DNA of 64,000 nt. It comes from CAZGMN01 sp964645765 (lineage in GTDB: Bacteria > Acidobacteriota > Aminicenantia > Aminicenantales > Aminicenantaceae). The notes under the pieces are model-generated. The model searched no databases. It worked only from the letters and a program-made list of their open reading frames with translations, and was not told the DNA's origin. A program made the position numbers and the translations under genes. The stretch spans positions 1 through 64,000 of the forward strand of contig CAZYBE010000007.1 in the NCBI GenBank assembly GCA_964645765.1, read 5' to 3'. Shown piece after piece: positions 1 to 7,610 of this stretch; the stretch's first letter is position 1; every line of letters starts with the position of its first letter.

Positions 1-337
1 TGATCCCAATACCACCCGCAGCAAACACAACGGGTTCTACAGCCGCAAAGAATCCAGGAGGAATAAAGGCAGCATGTGAAACTTTCAGTTCCCAGAGCAT
101 CTTGTTGATGAGAGCGTGGAAATCTTCATCATTCTTCGCTGAGGCTATCTGTGGCTGGTAGCGATCATGGATCTCTTTCCAATCCAGGCCTCCATAGGAC
201 GGGTCGAAATATGTTTCATTCACCTTTTTCCAGATTGTCTCGAAAATGCCGAGATACCCCTCGTTCTTATTCTGATAAGCACCAAATCCCTGGAGCACAG
301 ACAACAAAATAATCAAAACAACGATTCTGAGTTTCAT
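1..337 (-). CDS. S41-like (C-terminal processing/tricorn-core type) peptidase, N-terminal part
   Basis: The leftward frame opens at an ATG (335-337) behind a strong AGGAGG ribosome-binding site and runs off the window start, so only about 112 residues are visible. It begins with a short hydrophobic export signal (MKLRIVVLIILLSVLQ). The stretch after it, with YFDPSYGGLDW, IHDRYQPQI, and a turn ending in VSHAAF, resembles the N-terminal helical domain that precedes the PDZ and catalytic domains in secreted S41 peptidases. The catalytic Ser/Lys region lies outside the window, so the family call is inference from this domain only. The likely role is periplasmic proteolysis. Confidence 0.55.
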   Translation of the reverse strand, partial: MKLRIVVLIILLSVLQGFGAYQNKNEGYLGIFETIWKKVNETYFDPSYGGLDWKEIHDRYQPQIASAKNDEDFHALINKMLWELKVSHAAFIPPGFFAAVEPVVFAAGGIGI

Positions 338-563
338 GATAATCTCCTCCTGACGTTGTCGGTTATGTCAATTTTCTTTCGCGATTTCTCTGCCAGCGTG
401 ATTCCCTTTAGTTGGCTGCCTGGCCCGTTCATTTCGATCATTCAAGATTGCATTGGCACTTTGACCTCCCGGCGCATATTACTAACCGCTTCTCGATAGA
501 ATAAGAAGCTTTCTTTTCTGCTTTCCGTCCTCTGTATTGATTCTGACCTTCCTTAAATCATAA

Positions 564-749
564 CAAATCCGGCCCTGGCATTACAATCCCTTCCCCTTTC
601 TCATTCCAACCAAGGTCAGAGTCAATGTCGGAGAGCCGATATATATCAAAGATTACTTGGGCAAAAATTTTTCAGAAACCATCGAAAGGTTCAGGAAGGC
701 CCAACAGGAAAGAGTGAGGAGCCTCCTTCGAGAGATTATCCGCTCTTAG
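564..749 (+). pseudogene. 3' remnant of a PlsC-like acyltransferase gene
   Basis: This is an open frame with no start codon. It encodes about 61 residues, including LIPTKVRVNVGEPIYI and a charged C-terminal helix (ETIERFRKAQQERVRSLL), and ends at TAG. A 'VxVxxGEPI' strand followed by a basic helix is how many 1-acylglycerol-3-phosphate acyltransferases end. The catalytic HX4D part is missing and a stop lies just upstream (561-563), so it is a broken tail. Its last bases run directly into copy A of the ppiD 3'-end repeat, which suggests that an acyltransferase gene once converged on ppiD. Confidence 0.4.
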
Positions 750-886
750 AGGATCAAAGTGGAGATTTTCCGGCTCGGGAGAAGTATTCCCCTGGCTTAT
801 TTTTCCTCTTCTCCATACCTGCAGGTTTTCTTTTTCCTTTTCCTTGTTTTTTTCAAATTCTTATTGACTTCTTTCCTGCTCAGGTC
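733..886 (-). repeat. ppiD 3'-end repeat, copy A (internally deleted)
   Basis: This segment aligns with 5533-5803, the end of the intact ppiD gene and its downstream flank. The shared parts are the 'ttttccggct' flank, 'cccctggcttatttttcc' and the region up to 'ctgctcagg'. Roughly 115 bases of the gene end are missing at the junction 'catacctg|caggtttt'. It lies in the same orientation as ppiD and the second partial copy at 2779-3465. No product is expected. A rightward frame reading through it from a GTG at 759 is a fortuitous extension of the next gene. Confidence 0.75.
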
Positions 887-914
887 GATGATTGATGGGA
901 AAGTCGAGTCAAAG

Positions 915-1829
915 ATGCCCACTCGGCCAGCGCAGCCGAAAACCAAATTCTCAATAGCGGTTTTTCTCCTCTTCGCCGGCACCTGGTTGGGCGGGGCCGT
1001 TCCGATGCGGGCCCAGGACGAGGAGGCTATCCGCATCTGGAAAGAGTTCGTCACTGACCTTCGCGCCGGAAAGATGGAGAATCCGGAGAGATATCGGCTC
1101 TTGAACGCGGCTTGGAATGACTCATTTGTCGGCTGGATGAAAATTCTCCGCGAAGGAGTGGACTGGGATAAAACAAAAGCGACGCCCGAGATTTTTCGCG
1201 TTGGCGATGAGATCAAATACGTCGTGCCGGTCTGGCAAAAGGCGGAGGATGGACTCCGCGAACATACATACTGCTTCACTCTGATTCTCGAAAACGGCCG
1301 TTGGTATTACCGCCATCTGGAATCCATCACCATCCGGCTCGACAAAGTCAAAAACCTGCCGGCCTCGGAATTCCCCGACGTCCCGGAAGAAAGAAAGGCC
1401 TGGATCCGGAACGAAAGCGAGACGTCCGATGCCATCCGGCTCTTCAATTTTCTAGCGAAGGAAAAGGGCAAGGACTTCGCTTACGATTGGTTCAAGGACG
1501 GACCCGGATATGTCATCGCGGCCTGGGCCTGGGTTCCGTTCTTCCCGAAAGAGCGCGCCTTCGTTTTATTCATGTGCTGGCAATTAGCGAACCTGCGGGG
1601 TGAGAATGTGACTCTGGAAAAGCTCGACGAAAAGGAAGCCCTGGTTCGGTGGACAAAGCCTCTGTTTTTCGAATTGTACGCGCGGGCGGCCCATATCAAG
1701 ACGTGGATCTCGGTCGAGGACTACCGCCGCCTTTTCGAAACGATCTGGCAAAGCCGGGCCGCTTCCGCCGGCTGGAACCTGGCCATCGCCGAAGAAGGGG
1801 ACGCGCTCATGATGCGGTTCACGCGTTAG
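915..1829 (+). CDS. secreted protein of unknown function
   Basis: The protein is 304 aa when started at ATG 915. The frame is open upstream to a GTG at 759, but that part is antisense ppiD repeat, so 915 (or ATG 888) is preferred although neither has a clear ribosome-binding site. Residues 1-35 form a signal peptide (basic start, FSIAVFLLFAGTWLGG core, cleavage near MRAQ). The mature part is rich in Trp and aromatic residues, with no motif I recognise. It is visibly more GC-rich than the neighbouring AT-rich lipoprotein gene. The short symporter-like remnant at 1879 follows it. I do not recognise the family. Confidence 0.55.
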   Translation: MPTRPAQPKTKFSIAVFLLFAGTWLGGAVPMRAQDEEAIRIWKEFVTDLRAGKMENPERYRLLNAAWNDSFVGWMKILREGVDWDKTKATPEIFRVGDEIKYVVPVWQKAEDGLREHTYCFTLILENGRWYYRHLESITIRLDKVKNLPASEFPDVPEERKAWIRNESETSDAIRLFNFLAKEKGKDFAYDWFKDGPGYVIAAWAWVPFFPKERAFVLFMCWQLANLRGENVTLEKLDEKEALVRWTKPLFFELYARAAHIKTWISVEDYRRLFETIWQSRAASAGWNLAIAEEGDALMMRFTR

Positions 1830-1878
1830 AACTGCGGCGCATTGACATCCTGATCGCGTAAGAATATACAGGAGCCGC

Positions 1879-1953
1879 ATGCGGTTCCTCCGCCTCGGGG
1901 ACTATGCCCTCTTCGCTCTCTATTTCCTCATCCTGATCGGGATTGGCTCCTAA
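1879..1953 (+). pseudogene. N-terminal remnant of a sodium:solute symporter-like gene
   Basis: ATG 1879 follows a good AGGAG site but the frame ends after 24 residues at TAATAA. The peptide (MRFLRLGDYALFALYFLILI, then GIGS) looks like the first transmembrane helix of SSS-family transporters, which typically starts with 'xxDYxxFxxYFxxxxxIG'. The rest of a transporter is absent, so this seems to be a gene start cut off by the rearrangement that brought in the toxin-antitoxin pair. A genuine small membrane peptide is the alternative. Confidence 0.35.
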
Positions 1954-2027
1954 TAATAAAACGTTGATAACTATTTTTAGCGCTGGAACCCATTACATCT
2001 ATGAATTTGTGCGCACAGATCAAGTGA

Positions 2028-2075
2028 GGAACGAACACGGCACTGGCGCATTTTCGCGCTAACCCGTGACGTTCC
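2028..2075. terminator. imperfect hairpin downstream of yoeB
   Basis: The outer arms GGAACG (2028-2033) and CGTTCC (2070-2075), plus inner ACGG/CCGT and GCG/CGC pairs, form a 48-nt foldback. It sits just after the toxin gene read leftward. There is no T-tract on either side, so intrinsic termination is doubtful. It may instead mark a cassette edge. Confidence 0.25.
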
Positions 2076-2089
2076 CCATTGGAGCGCCC

Positions 2090-2356
2090 CTACTTGTAAT
2101 GTGTCCACATCCGGATCACCTTGACGGTCTTGACTTCCTCCAGGACTTGATAGACCAGGCGGTGCTGGATGGTGATGCGGCGCGAACAGACTCCAGAAAG
2201 ATCTCCCCTTAATTTTTCATAAGGAGGGGGGGATTGCCATGGATTCTCGGCAAGGATTTCGAGGAGTTTCTCGGCTTTCGGACGCAGGCCTGCAGCGGCG
2301 ATTTTCTTGGCGTCCCTCTGAGCTTGCCTGGTGTAAACAATCTTCCATTTTACCAT
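2090..2356 (-). CDS. yoeB: YoeB-family mRNA interferase toxin
   Basis: The protein is 88 aa, the usual YoeB length. YoeB toxins are RelE-fold ribosome-dependent endoribonucleases that bind the A site and cut mRNA. The sequence has the family pattern: KIVYTRQAQRD at the start, a conserved Glu/Lys helix, KLRGDLSGVCSRRIT in the middle, HRLVYQV, and the C-terminal signature IRMWTHYK carrying the catalytic His and terminal aromatic/basic residues. The start codon overlaps the end of the antitoxin gene (ATGGTAA), the usual translational coupling. Nothing suggests inactivation. Confidence 0.87.
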   Translation of the reverse strand: MVKWKIVYTRQAQRDAKKIAAAGLRPKAEKLLEILAENPWQSPPPYEKLRGDLSGVCSRRITIQHRLVYQVLEEVKTVKVIRMWTHYK

Positions 2357-2592
2357 CCTGGCTTCTCACTGCACTTTTCAACAGGGGTGCGGAGACCTCG
2401 GCGAATGGATTCTCTCAGGCCTGGAATCGATAAAAGATAGATGGTTTCCTGGATGGCCCTCCAGTCCTCCTCGGCGATCAGTATCGCGTTCGACCTCTTG
2501 CCGGTGATCTGGATCGGTTCATGGGATTCGACAGCCTGGTCGATCAATCTATAGAGCTTTGCCCTTGCCTCGGTGGCCTTAATTGTAGTCAT
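2350..2592 (-). CDS. yefM: YefM/Phd-family antitoxin
   Basis: The protein is 80 aa from ATG 2592, which has a GAGGTGAT ribosome-binding site. The frame stays open upstream but that part has no antitoxin similarity. The N-terminal half (MTTIKATEARAKLYRLIDQ, then a strand with HEPIQITGK and NAILIAEEDW) is the Phd/YefM DNA-binding and dimerisation fold. The acidic/basic C-terminal tail would wrap the toxin. It neutralises YoeB and, with the toxin as corepressor, is expected to repress its own promoter through the paired GTAC palindromes at 2611-2632. Confidence 0.87.
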   Translation of the reverse strand: MTTIKATEARAKLYRLIDQAVESHEPIQITGKRSNAILIAEEDWRAIQETIYLLSIPGLRESIRRGLRTPVEKCSEKPGW

Positions 2593-2610
2593 TGAAATCA
2601 CCTCGAAAGC

Positions 2611-2632
2611 TAACGTACATGAAAACGTACGG
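2611..2632 (-). promoter_or_regulatory. putative YefM-YoeB operator
   Basis: Two palindromic ACGTAC boxes are centred on GTAC at 2615-2618 and 2627-2630, exactly 12 bp centre to centre, 20-40 bp upstream of the antitoxin start. E. coli YefM is known to bind two neighbouring palindromes with a TGTACA core. The spacing and core here fit that model; binding is inferred. Confidence 0.5.
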
Positions 2633-2794
2633 GATGTCAAGTCGATAAACTGAAAGCCTGAATTTGACATCGTTTTTTTAAGTGTGCGGAAGGGATTCCC
2701 AAGACGCTTCTCCCGCTCAGCTTGCCGAGAAGCCAGAAGGGTTACAGTGCATTCATTCAAGATTTTCTGAATCTTGAGAAGAATTTTCCCTGGC

Positions 2795-3532
2795 TTATTT
2801 TTCCTCTTCTCCATACCTGGAAAGGACATCAGAGTTGACCTTGAGGAAGAGGTCATATCTGATTTTGACTCCCCGCTCTTTTTCCAGTTTCATCAAATAG
2901 GATTGGAGAAACTTGTTTCCTTCTGCCTCCAGCAGGTTTTCTTTTTCCTTTTCTTTGGCTTTTTCAAAGTCTTCCTGAGTGACTTCTTTCCTGCTCAGGA
3001 CCTTTATCAAGGCATAGCCGTCCTTAAACTCAATGGGCTCGCTTCCTTCATTTAGAGGGAGAGAGAAAGCCAGCTCATCAATTTTTGAATTCTCTCCGAT
3101 GATGCTGAGATACTGCCCCCGCTTATGCTCCTCTCCAGTCTTGTATTCAAGCTTGTACTTTTCAGTCAGCTTTTCGAGTCCTATGGTTTTGAGCTCTGAA
3201 CTGGCCTTTTTCATCTTTTCCAGAGCCGCTTCTTTTTTTCTAAAGGCCACGAGTTCCACTTTGACCTTATCCTCCACTTCATCAAAATTCGCGAGACGCG
3301 GCACCTCGACCTTTTTCAGCTCGACAATTCCCACCCCTCGGTAGGTAAAGATGGGAGAGGAAATCTGCTTCTCTTTGAGTTGGAAAAGGGTGTTGCTGAC
3401 CATGCCTGAAGAGTCAATGTCTTCAAAGGTATCACCCTCTTTGAGGAGGCCTGTGGTTATGATTTGAGGTCCCGCCAAAACACTCCAGCATTTTTGCGAA
3501 CTACTGATAGACCAATTGTGTCGCGTTTCCAA
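2795..3532 (-). pseudogene. partial ppiD duplicate (copy B, C-terminal third only)
   Basis: The last roughly 219 codons match the C-terminal third of the intact ppiD product, with about 28 substitutions that are mostly conservative and no frame break. Similarity begins at about 3465 (TTGLLKEGDTFED) and continues past the stop to about 2779. The first 26 residues of the open frame (METRHNWSISSSQKCW...) are unrelated, and there is no signal anchor and no rotamase domain. It therefore cannot be a normal foldase. It is either a relic carried in with neighbouring cargo or a donor for gene conversion with the intact copy. Confidence 0.8.
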
Positions 3533-3644
3533 TATACGAAATGAATCGCTTTTAGGGGGTCAGGTCAAGCGGCTGCGCAATATCCAGTTTTATTAAAGTG
3601 CATATTTGACTGACTGATTTAAGTTTTTTTGTTATAAGTACTAT

Positions 3645-5120
3645 TTATTCAACATGCGAATCAATTTTTATATTAGGTTCAATATCCCCGCCTTTCCATT
3701 CAAATGCACCTAATTGTGCTCCTCCACCATAAATAGGATCAAATACTTTTCTAGGCAAAAGTTCTGTGTCATCATCATAAATGATCAGATGATATGGGGT
3801 ACAGTTCCCGAAATAGAAATACCTGACTCTTTCATCTTTATGATTGATTAGATGGGCTCCTATAGTTACATCAACAGGCATCCAACCATAGGGTTCAAAA
3901 TATACCTGTGCCCACGAATGTTGAGCATGATCCCTATCAGGTTGAACTCTCCATCCTCCTTGTGACCTGGCTGGTATTTTATTGATCCGACAAAGAGAAA
4001 TAAATAGGTTAGACTTTGCACCACAATCCCCACGCTTATATTTTGCAGTATATTCTGCATTATCTCCCATAACAGGCTTTGGATCAGTCCATATAACATA
4101 TTTACAAATCCATTCATATATTTTTTTTGCCTTCAGGTAATCGTTAGTCTCTTTACCAATTATTTCTTTGGACAATTTTTTCAAATACGGTGTAAATAAA
4201 TTACTCTCTGTTTCTTTTGTATATTTTTTATAATCTTGATCCGAGACATTGTAAGGTTGAATATTGTTGGGGTCAACATTTTTATAATACCCTTTTGATT
4301 CATATTCGAAGATGAATTGACAGATAAAAGTGGAATCGCTGATAGACGCAGGATTCTTCATTGGTGCAATCCAACTCTGTGAAGGTTTTGTGAAATAATT
4401 TCTCCATTCCGTATTTGAGTTATCCATTTTATCAATTACCTTTTCGAAATAGATCATTGAAGTCAAATTATCACTTTTTGGAAGTGTTATATTATTGATG
4501 CTTGAATGAACTATTCTAATATTCGATTGAAACTTATTTTCCCGAACATAAGGTATCCATGCTTTTAGTAAAGACTGATCGGGCAAACTTCTAATATCTT
4601 GAAAATAGCTGAATCCTACATTTATTTTTTTTGATAATATTGAATCGTTCTCGAAAGAAGTAATTGTTTCGAGCGGGTATTTGGAAGCATCATAAACTTT
4701 GTCTTCCGGTATTTTTGCACGTCTGGCGGCTTCTTTATTAACCTGAAAGAGATCAAAAATACAGTTTGAGTAATATTTTTTTTCACCATCGATCAGGTAA
4801 TATTCAAGGCTATAATCATCCTCCCATTTATTCATATCAACTTCCGACAAATCGGGGATTTTAGGATTTAATTCTTTATAAACAGAATCATAAGATAACG
4901 TGTATTCTCTTTTTACTGCCTGAATATCATTTAAATATTTCTGTAATATTTTAATCTCATTAACTGAAAGCTTAGTCTTGTTCTGTAGTTTAAGGTCTAT
5001 TATTTTAATTGCTTCTGAAAACTCACCATTCTGAACTAATCGATTCAAATTATCAGCTTCTTTATTACATGAAACAAAAAGTGCTATTATTATCGCAGAA
5101 AAAGTCAATAATTTTTTCAT
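3645..5120 (-). CDS. transglutaminase-like lipoprotein
   Basis: The protein is 491 aa from ATG 5120 (MKKLLTFSAIIIALFVSC), a lipoprotein signal with the lipobox Cys at 18. An alternative start at 5144 adds eight residues. The C-terminal third is a transglutaminase-like cysteine hydrolase domain with Cys366 in GDCGAKS, His401 in QHSWAQV and Asp417 in GWMPVDV, in the family order. Substrates are unknown; such lipoproteins act in the periplasm or on the outer surface. The gene is far more AT-rich than its flanks and the chosen start lacks a ribosome-binding site, as is common in Bacteroidota. It probably arrived by transfer, between ppiD copies B and C. The frame upstream to 5543 is open but low-quality. 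Confidence 0.8.
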   Translation of the reverse strand: MKKLLTFSAIIIALFVSCNKEADNLNRLVQNGEFSEAIKIIDLKLQNKTKLSVNEIKILQKYLNDIQAVKREYTLSYDSVYKELNPKIPDLSEVDMNKWEDDYSLEYYLIDGEKKYYSNCIFDLFQVNKEAARRAKIPEDKVYDASKYPLETITSFENDSILSKKINVGFSYFQDIRSLPDQSLLKAWIPYVRENKFQSNIRIVHSSINNITLPKSDNLTSMIYFEKVIDKMDNSNTEWRNYFTKPSQSWIAPMKNPASISDSTFICQFIFEYESKGYYKNVDPNNIQPYNVSDQDYKKYTKETESNLFTPYLKKLSKEIIGKETNDYLKAKKIYEWICKYVIWTDPKPVMGDNAEYTAKYKRGDCGAKSNLFISLCRINKIPARSQGGWRVQPDRDHAQHSWAQVYFEPYGWMPVDVTIGAHLINHKDERVRYFYFGNCTPYHLIIYDDDTELLPRKVFDPIYGGGAQLGAFEWKGGDIEPNIKIDSHVE

Positions 5121-5598
5121 TAAAGTTACATTTTGATGTGACATGGGGATCCCTTTTTTGGAATTACATGGATTAGACAGCCCTATCGACCGTTCGGTTG
5201 ACGGGCTCTTCAGAATGTCGTACGGCCAGGGAGAGACAAAGTTGGGACTGCAGAGGAAAGCTTCGCGATCCCCGCGATGACGTGGAGAACCAACACGATC
5301 GTCTTGAATCTGGCAGAATATAAGAAATTGGTTTTCGGCTGCGCTGGCCAAGTGGGCATCTCTGTCTCCGTACGCCCGTTCAATCATCGTGTGGGATTGT
5401 AAATCATGACAAAAAAAGATGTCAAGGACAGCTTGGGGGCGCGGGGTATGTCGGCAAAGCGATCCGAGGCGCCAAAAGTGCCTAAAATCACCCAGACCTC
5501 TCCTCCCGAGGAAAGAAAAGGCGATGGACTTCAGATAATCCATCCGCTCCTAAAGGATTAAGGCCGATTTTCCGGCTGAGGAGAAGTATTCCCCTGGC
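5121..5598. other. spacer between transferred gene and ppiD
   Basis: This 478-base stretch is GC-richer than the lipoprotein gene it precedes. The leftward frame remains open here but encodes an Arg/Pro/Ser-rich sequence without domains. From 5533 onward it matches 733-775 (the flank of ppiD copy A), so the last 65 bases belong to the ppiD 3'-end repeat. Apart from the weak small frame at 5406 I see no gene. Confidence 0.5.
5406..5561 (+). CDS. possible 51-aa small protein
   Basis: ATG 5406 to TAA 5561 encodes a Lys/Pro-rich 51-residue peptide (MTKKDVKDSLGARGMSAKRS...). There is no ribosome-binding site and no recognisable family. Its last codons fall in the repeated flank shared with 733-750. 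It may be a remnant or chance frame. Confidence 0.15.
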   Translation: MTKKDVKDSLGARGMSAKRSEAPKVPKITQTSPPEERKGDGLQIIHPLLKD

Positions 5599-7527
5599 TT
5601 ATTTTTCCTCTTCTCCATACCTGGAAAGAACATCAGAGTTGACCTTGAGGAAAAGGTCGTATCTGATTTTGACACCCCGCTCTTTTCTCAGTTTCAACAA
5701 GTAGGAATGGAGAAACTTGTTACTTTCTGCCTCCAGCAGGTTTTCTTTTTCCTTTTCCTTGTTTTTTTCAAATTCTTCCCGGCTGACTTCTTTTCTGCTC
5801 AGGACTTTTATCAGGACATAGCCGTCTTTAAACTCAATGGGTTCGCTTCCTTCATTCGGTGGGAGAGAAAAAGCCAGCTCATCGACCTTTGAATTCTCGC
5901 CGATGACGCCGAGATATTGCCCCCGCTTGTGCTCCTCTCCGGTCTTGTATTCAATCTTATACTTCTCAGCCAGCTTTTCGAGCGCTGTTGTCTTGAGTTC
6001 TACACTAACGTTTTTCATCTTTTCCAGAGCCGCTTCTTTTTTTCTCAAGCCGACGAGTTCCACGTTGACCTTATCCTCCACTTCATCAAAATTTGCCAGA
6101 CGCGACGCCTCGACCTTTTCCAGCTCAACAATTCCCACCCCTCGGTAAGTAAAGATGGGAGAGGAAATCTGCTTCTCTTTGAGTTGGAAGAGGGTGTTGC
6201 TGATCATGCCTGAAGAGTCAACGTCTTCAAAGGTATCACCCTCTTTGAGGAGGCCTGTGGTTTTGATTTGAAAGCCATCTTTTTTTGCAGCGGCACCGAG
6301 GATTTTTTCTTTTCGAGCATCTTTCTCTAAGTCGGAAATCCTCTGTTCAGCCATCTCTCTTGCTTTCTGGTCTTGGAGGATGCTTTGGACCTTGTCTTTG
6401 ACCTCCTCAAGGGGCCTGGTGAAAGAAGGCTTTTTTTCTGTAACTTTAAGGATGGAGACGCCATCATCGAGTTCTAGAATGTCAGATGTTTCACCCCCGG
6501 AAAGCCTTTCAATTTCCTTCTGCTCTTGGGAAGATAAAGTCTTCCACTCATAAAGCCCCCAGTCTCCATTTTCCATGGCTTTTTTATCCTTGGAGTTTGT
6601 CTTTGCCAACGCGGCGAAGTCTTCGCCTTTTCGAATTTTCTCCAGGATGCTCTTGGCTTCTGCCGCGACGAGTTCCTTTTGTTTGTTTTCATAGGGAAGA
6701 TAGATTCTGCTGACTCTCACTCTTTCTGGTTCCTGGAATTGAGACAGGTTCGCTTTATAGTATTTCTCAATTTCTGACTTGAGGATTTTGACTTCCTTTT
6801 TTAGGCCATCCGTATTGAGGAAAACCAGGTTTCCTTCTCTTCTTTCAGGAATTTTGTAATTCTCTTTGTTCTTGTCAAAATATTCCCTGACTTCACTCTC
6901 CTCAGGCTCTTTTTTAATTTCCATCTTGTCTGTTTCGATGACGGCATATTCGATCTTGGCCGATTCATTATTATTTTTATAGCTTTTCCAGACCTCTTCC
7001 GGAGTGACGACGATTCCAGCCGTGACGACCTTGAGGAGCTTATTTATAATGATTTCCTTTCTCAGGCTCTCTTCGAATTGATCGGTTGAAAGACGACTCC
7101 AATTCAGAATTCTCTTGTATTCTTCAAAGCCGATGAATTTTCCGTCCCTCTGGAACATAGTTTTTATTCTATCCCGAATTTCATCGTCCGAAGCTTGGAT
7201 TCCCATAGCTCGAGCCGCCTGAAGGAGGAGATTCTGCTGGATGATCTCCTCCAGGACCTGCTGGGGGATGTTGAGCTGTTGGATCAGATTTCTGTTGAGG
7301 TCTTTGTATTGTTCTTTTAAAGCTTCAAGCTTATCTCTGAGGGTTTGGAAGTATAAATCTTTTGAGATTTTTTTCCCGCCGACGCTGGCAAGAGTCGAGG
7401 GGCCTGCTCCTTTTCCCAATTGTTGCCCGCCTCCCCAGACAGCGAATATGGCGATGATGAAGACAGCAATCACTATCCATAAGGCAGGAGCCAAGAGCTT
7501 GAAGTGTTTTCTCATTGCTTTTAGCAT
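5599..7527 (-). CDS. ppiD: PpiD/SurA-type periplasmic peptidyl-prolyl isomerase
   Basis: The protein is 642 aa from ATG 7527, with a GAGGTGAT site. Residues 10-33 form a single membrane anchor (LLAPALWIVIAVFIIAIFAVW), followed by a SurA-N-like helical chaperone domain (about 45-230). A parvulin (PpiC) rotamase domain at about 265-390 contains the GGETSDILELDDGVSILKV strand. A second helical/chaperone region runs to the C terminus. It should be anchored in the inner membrane and assist folding of exported proteins. Its 3' end is the source sequence repeated at 733-886 and 2779-3465. Confidence 0.85.
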   Translation of the reverse strand: MLKAMRKHFKLLAPALWIVIAVFIIAIFAVWGGGQQLGKGAGPSTLASVGGKKISKDLYFQTLRDKLEALKEQYKDLNRNLIQQLNIPQQVLEEIIQQNLLLQAARAMGIQASDDEIRDRIKTMFQRDGKFIGFEEYKRILNWSRLSTDQFEESLRKEIIINKLLKVVTAGIVVTPEEVWKSYKNNNESAKIEYAVIETDKMEIKKEPEESEVREYFDKNKENYKIPERREGNLVFLNTDGLKKEVKILKSEIEKYYKANLSQFQEPERVRVSRIYLPYENKQKELVAAEAKSILEKIRKGEDFAALAKTNSKDKKAMENGDWGLYEWKTLSSQEQKEIERLSGGETSDILELDDGVSILKVTEKKPSFTRPLEEVKDKVQSILQDQKAREMAEQRISDLEKDARKEKILGAAAKKDGFQIKTTGLLKEGDTFEDVDSSGMISNTLFQLKEKQISSPIFTYRGVGIVELEKVEASRLANFDEVEDKVNVELVGLRKKEAALEKMKNVSVELKTTALEKLAEKYKIEYKTGEEHKRGQYLGVIGENSKVDELAFSLPPNEGSEPIEFKDGYVLIKVLSRKEVSREEFEKNKEKEKENLLEAESNKFLHSYLLKLRKERGVKIRYDLFLKVNSDVLSRYGEEEK

Positions 7528-7545
7528 CGTATCACCTCAAATTTA

Positions 7546-7573
7546 TTTATATTGCAGCGCGCATTTTGAGCAA
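7546..7573 (-). promoter_or_regulatory. possible ppiD promoter
   Basis: Read leftward, TTGCTC (7568-7573), a 16-base spacer and TATAAA (7546-7551) lie about 20 bases before the ppiD start. The -35 is a weak match, so read-through from upstream genes is an alternative. Confidence 0.3.
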
Positions 7574-7610
7574 AACAGCTTTCTCCTTAATTCATTATAT
7601 CGCGCGTCGT

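Noticed and set aside
3645..5543. 632-aa version of the transglutaminase lipoprotein
   Set aside because: The first 141 codons have different composition, no ribosome-binding site and no domain. A lipoprotein signal with lipobox begins exactly at the later ATG.
733..7527. Classical insertion sequence or integron
   Set aside because: There is no transposase, integrase, or constant terminal inverted repeats; the repeated unit is the end of a host gene.
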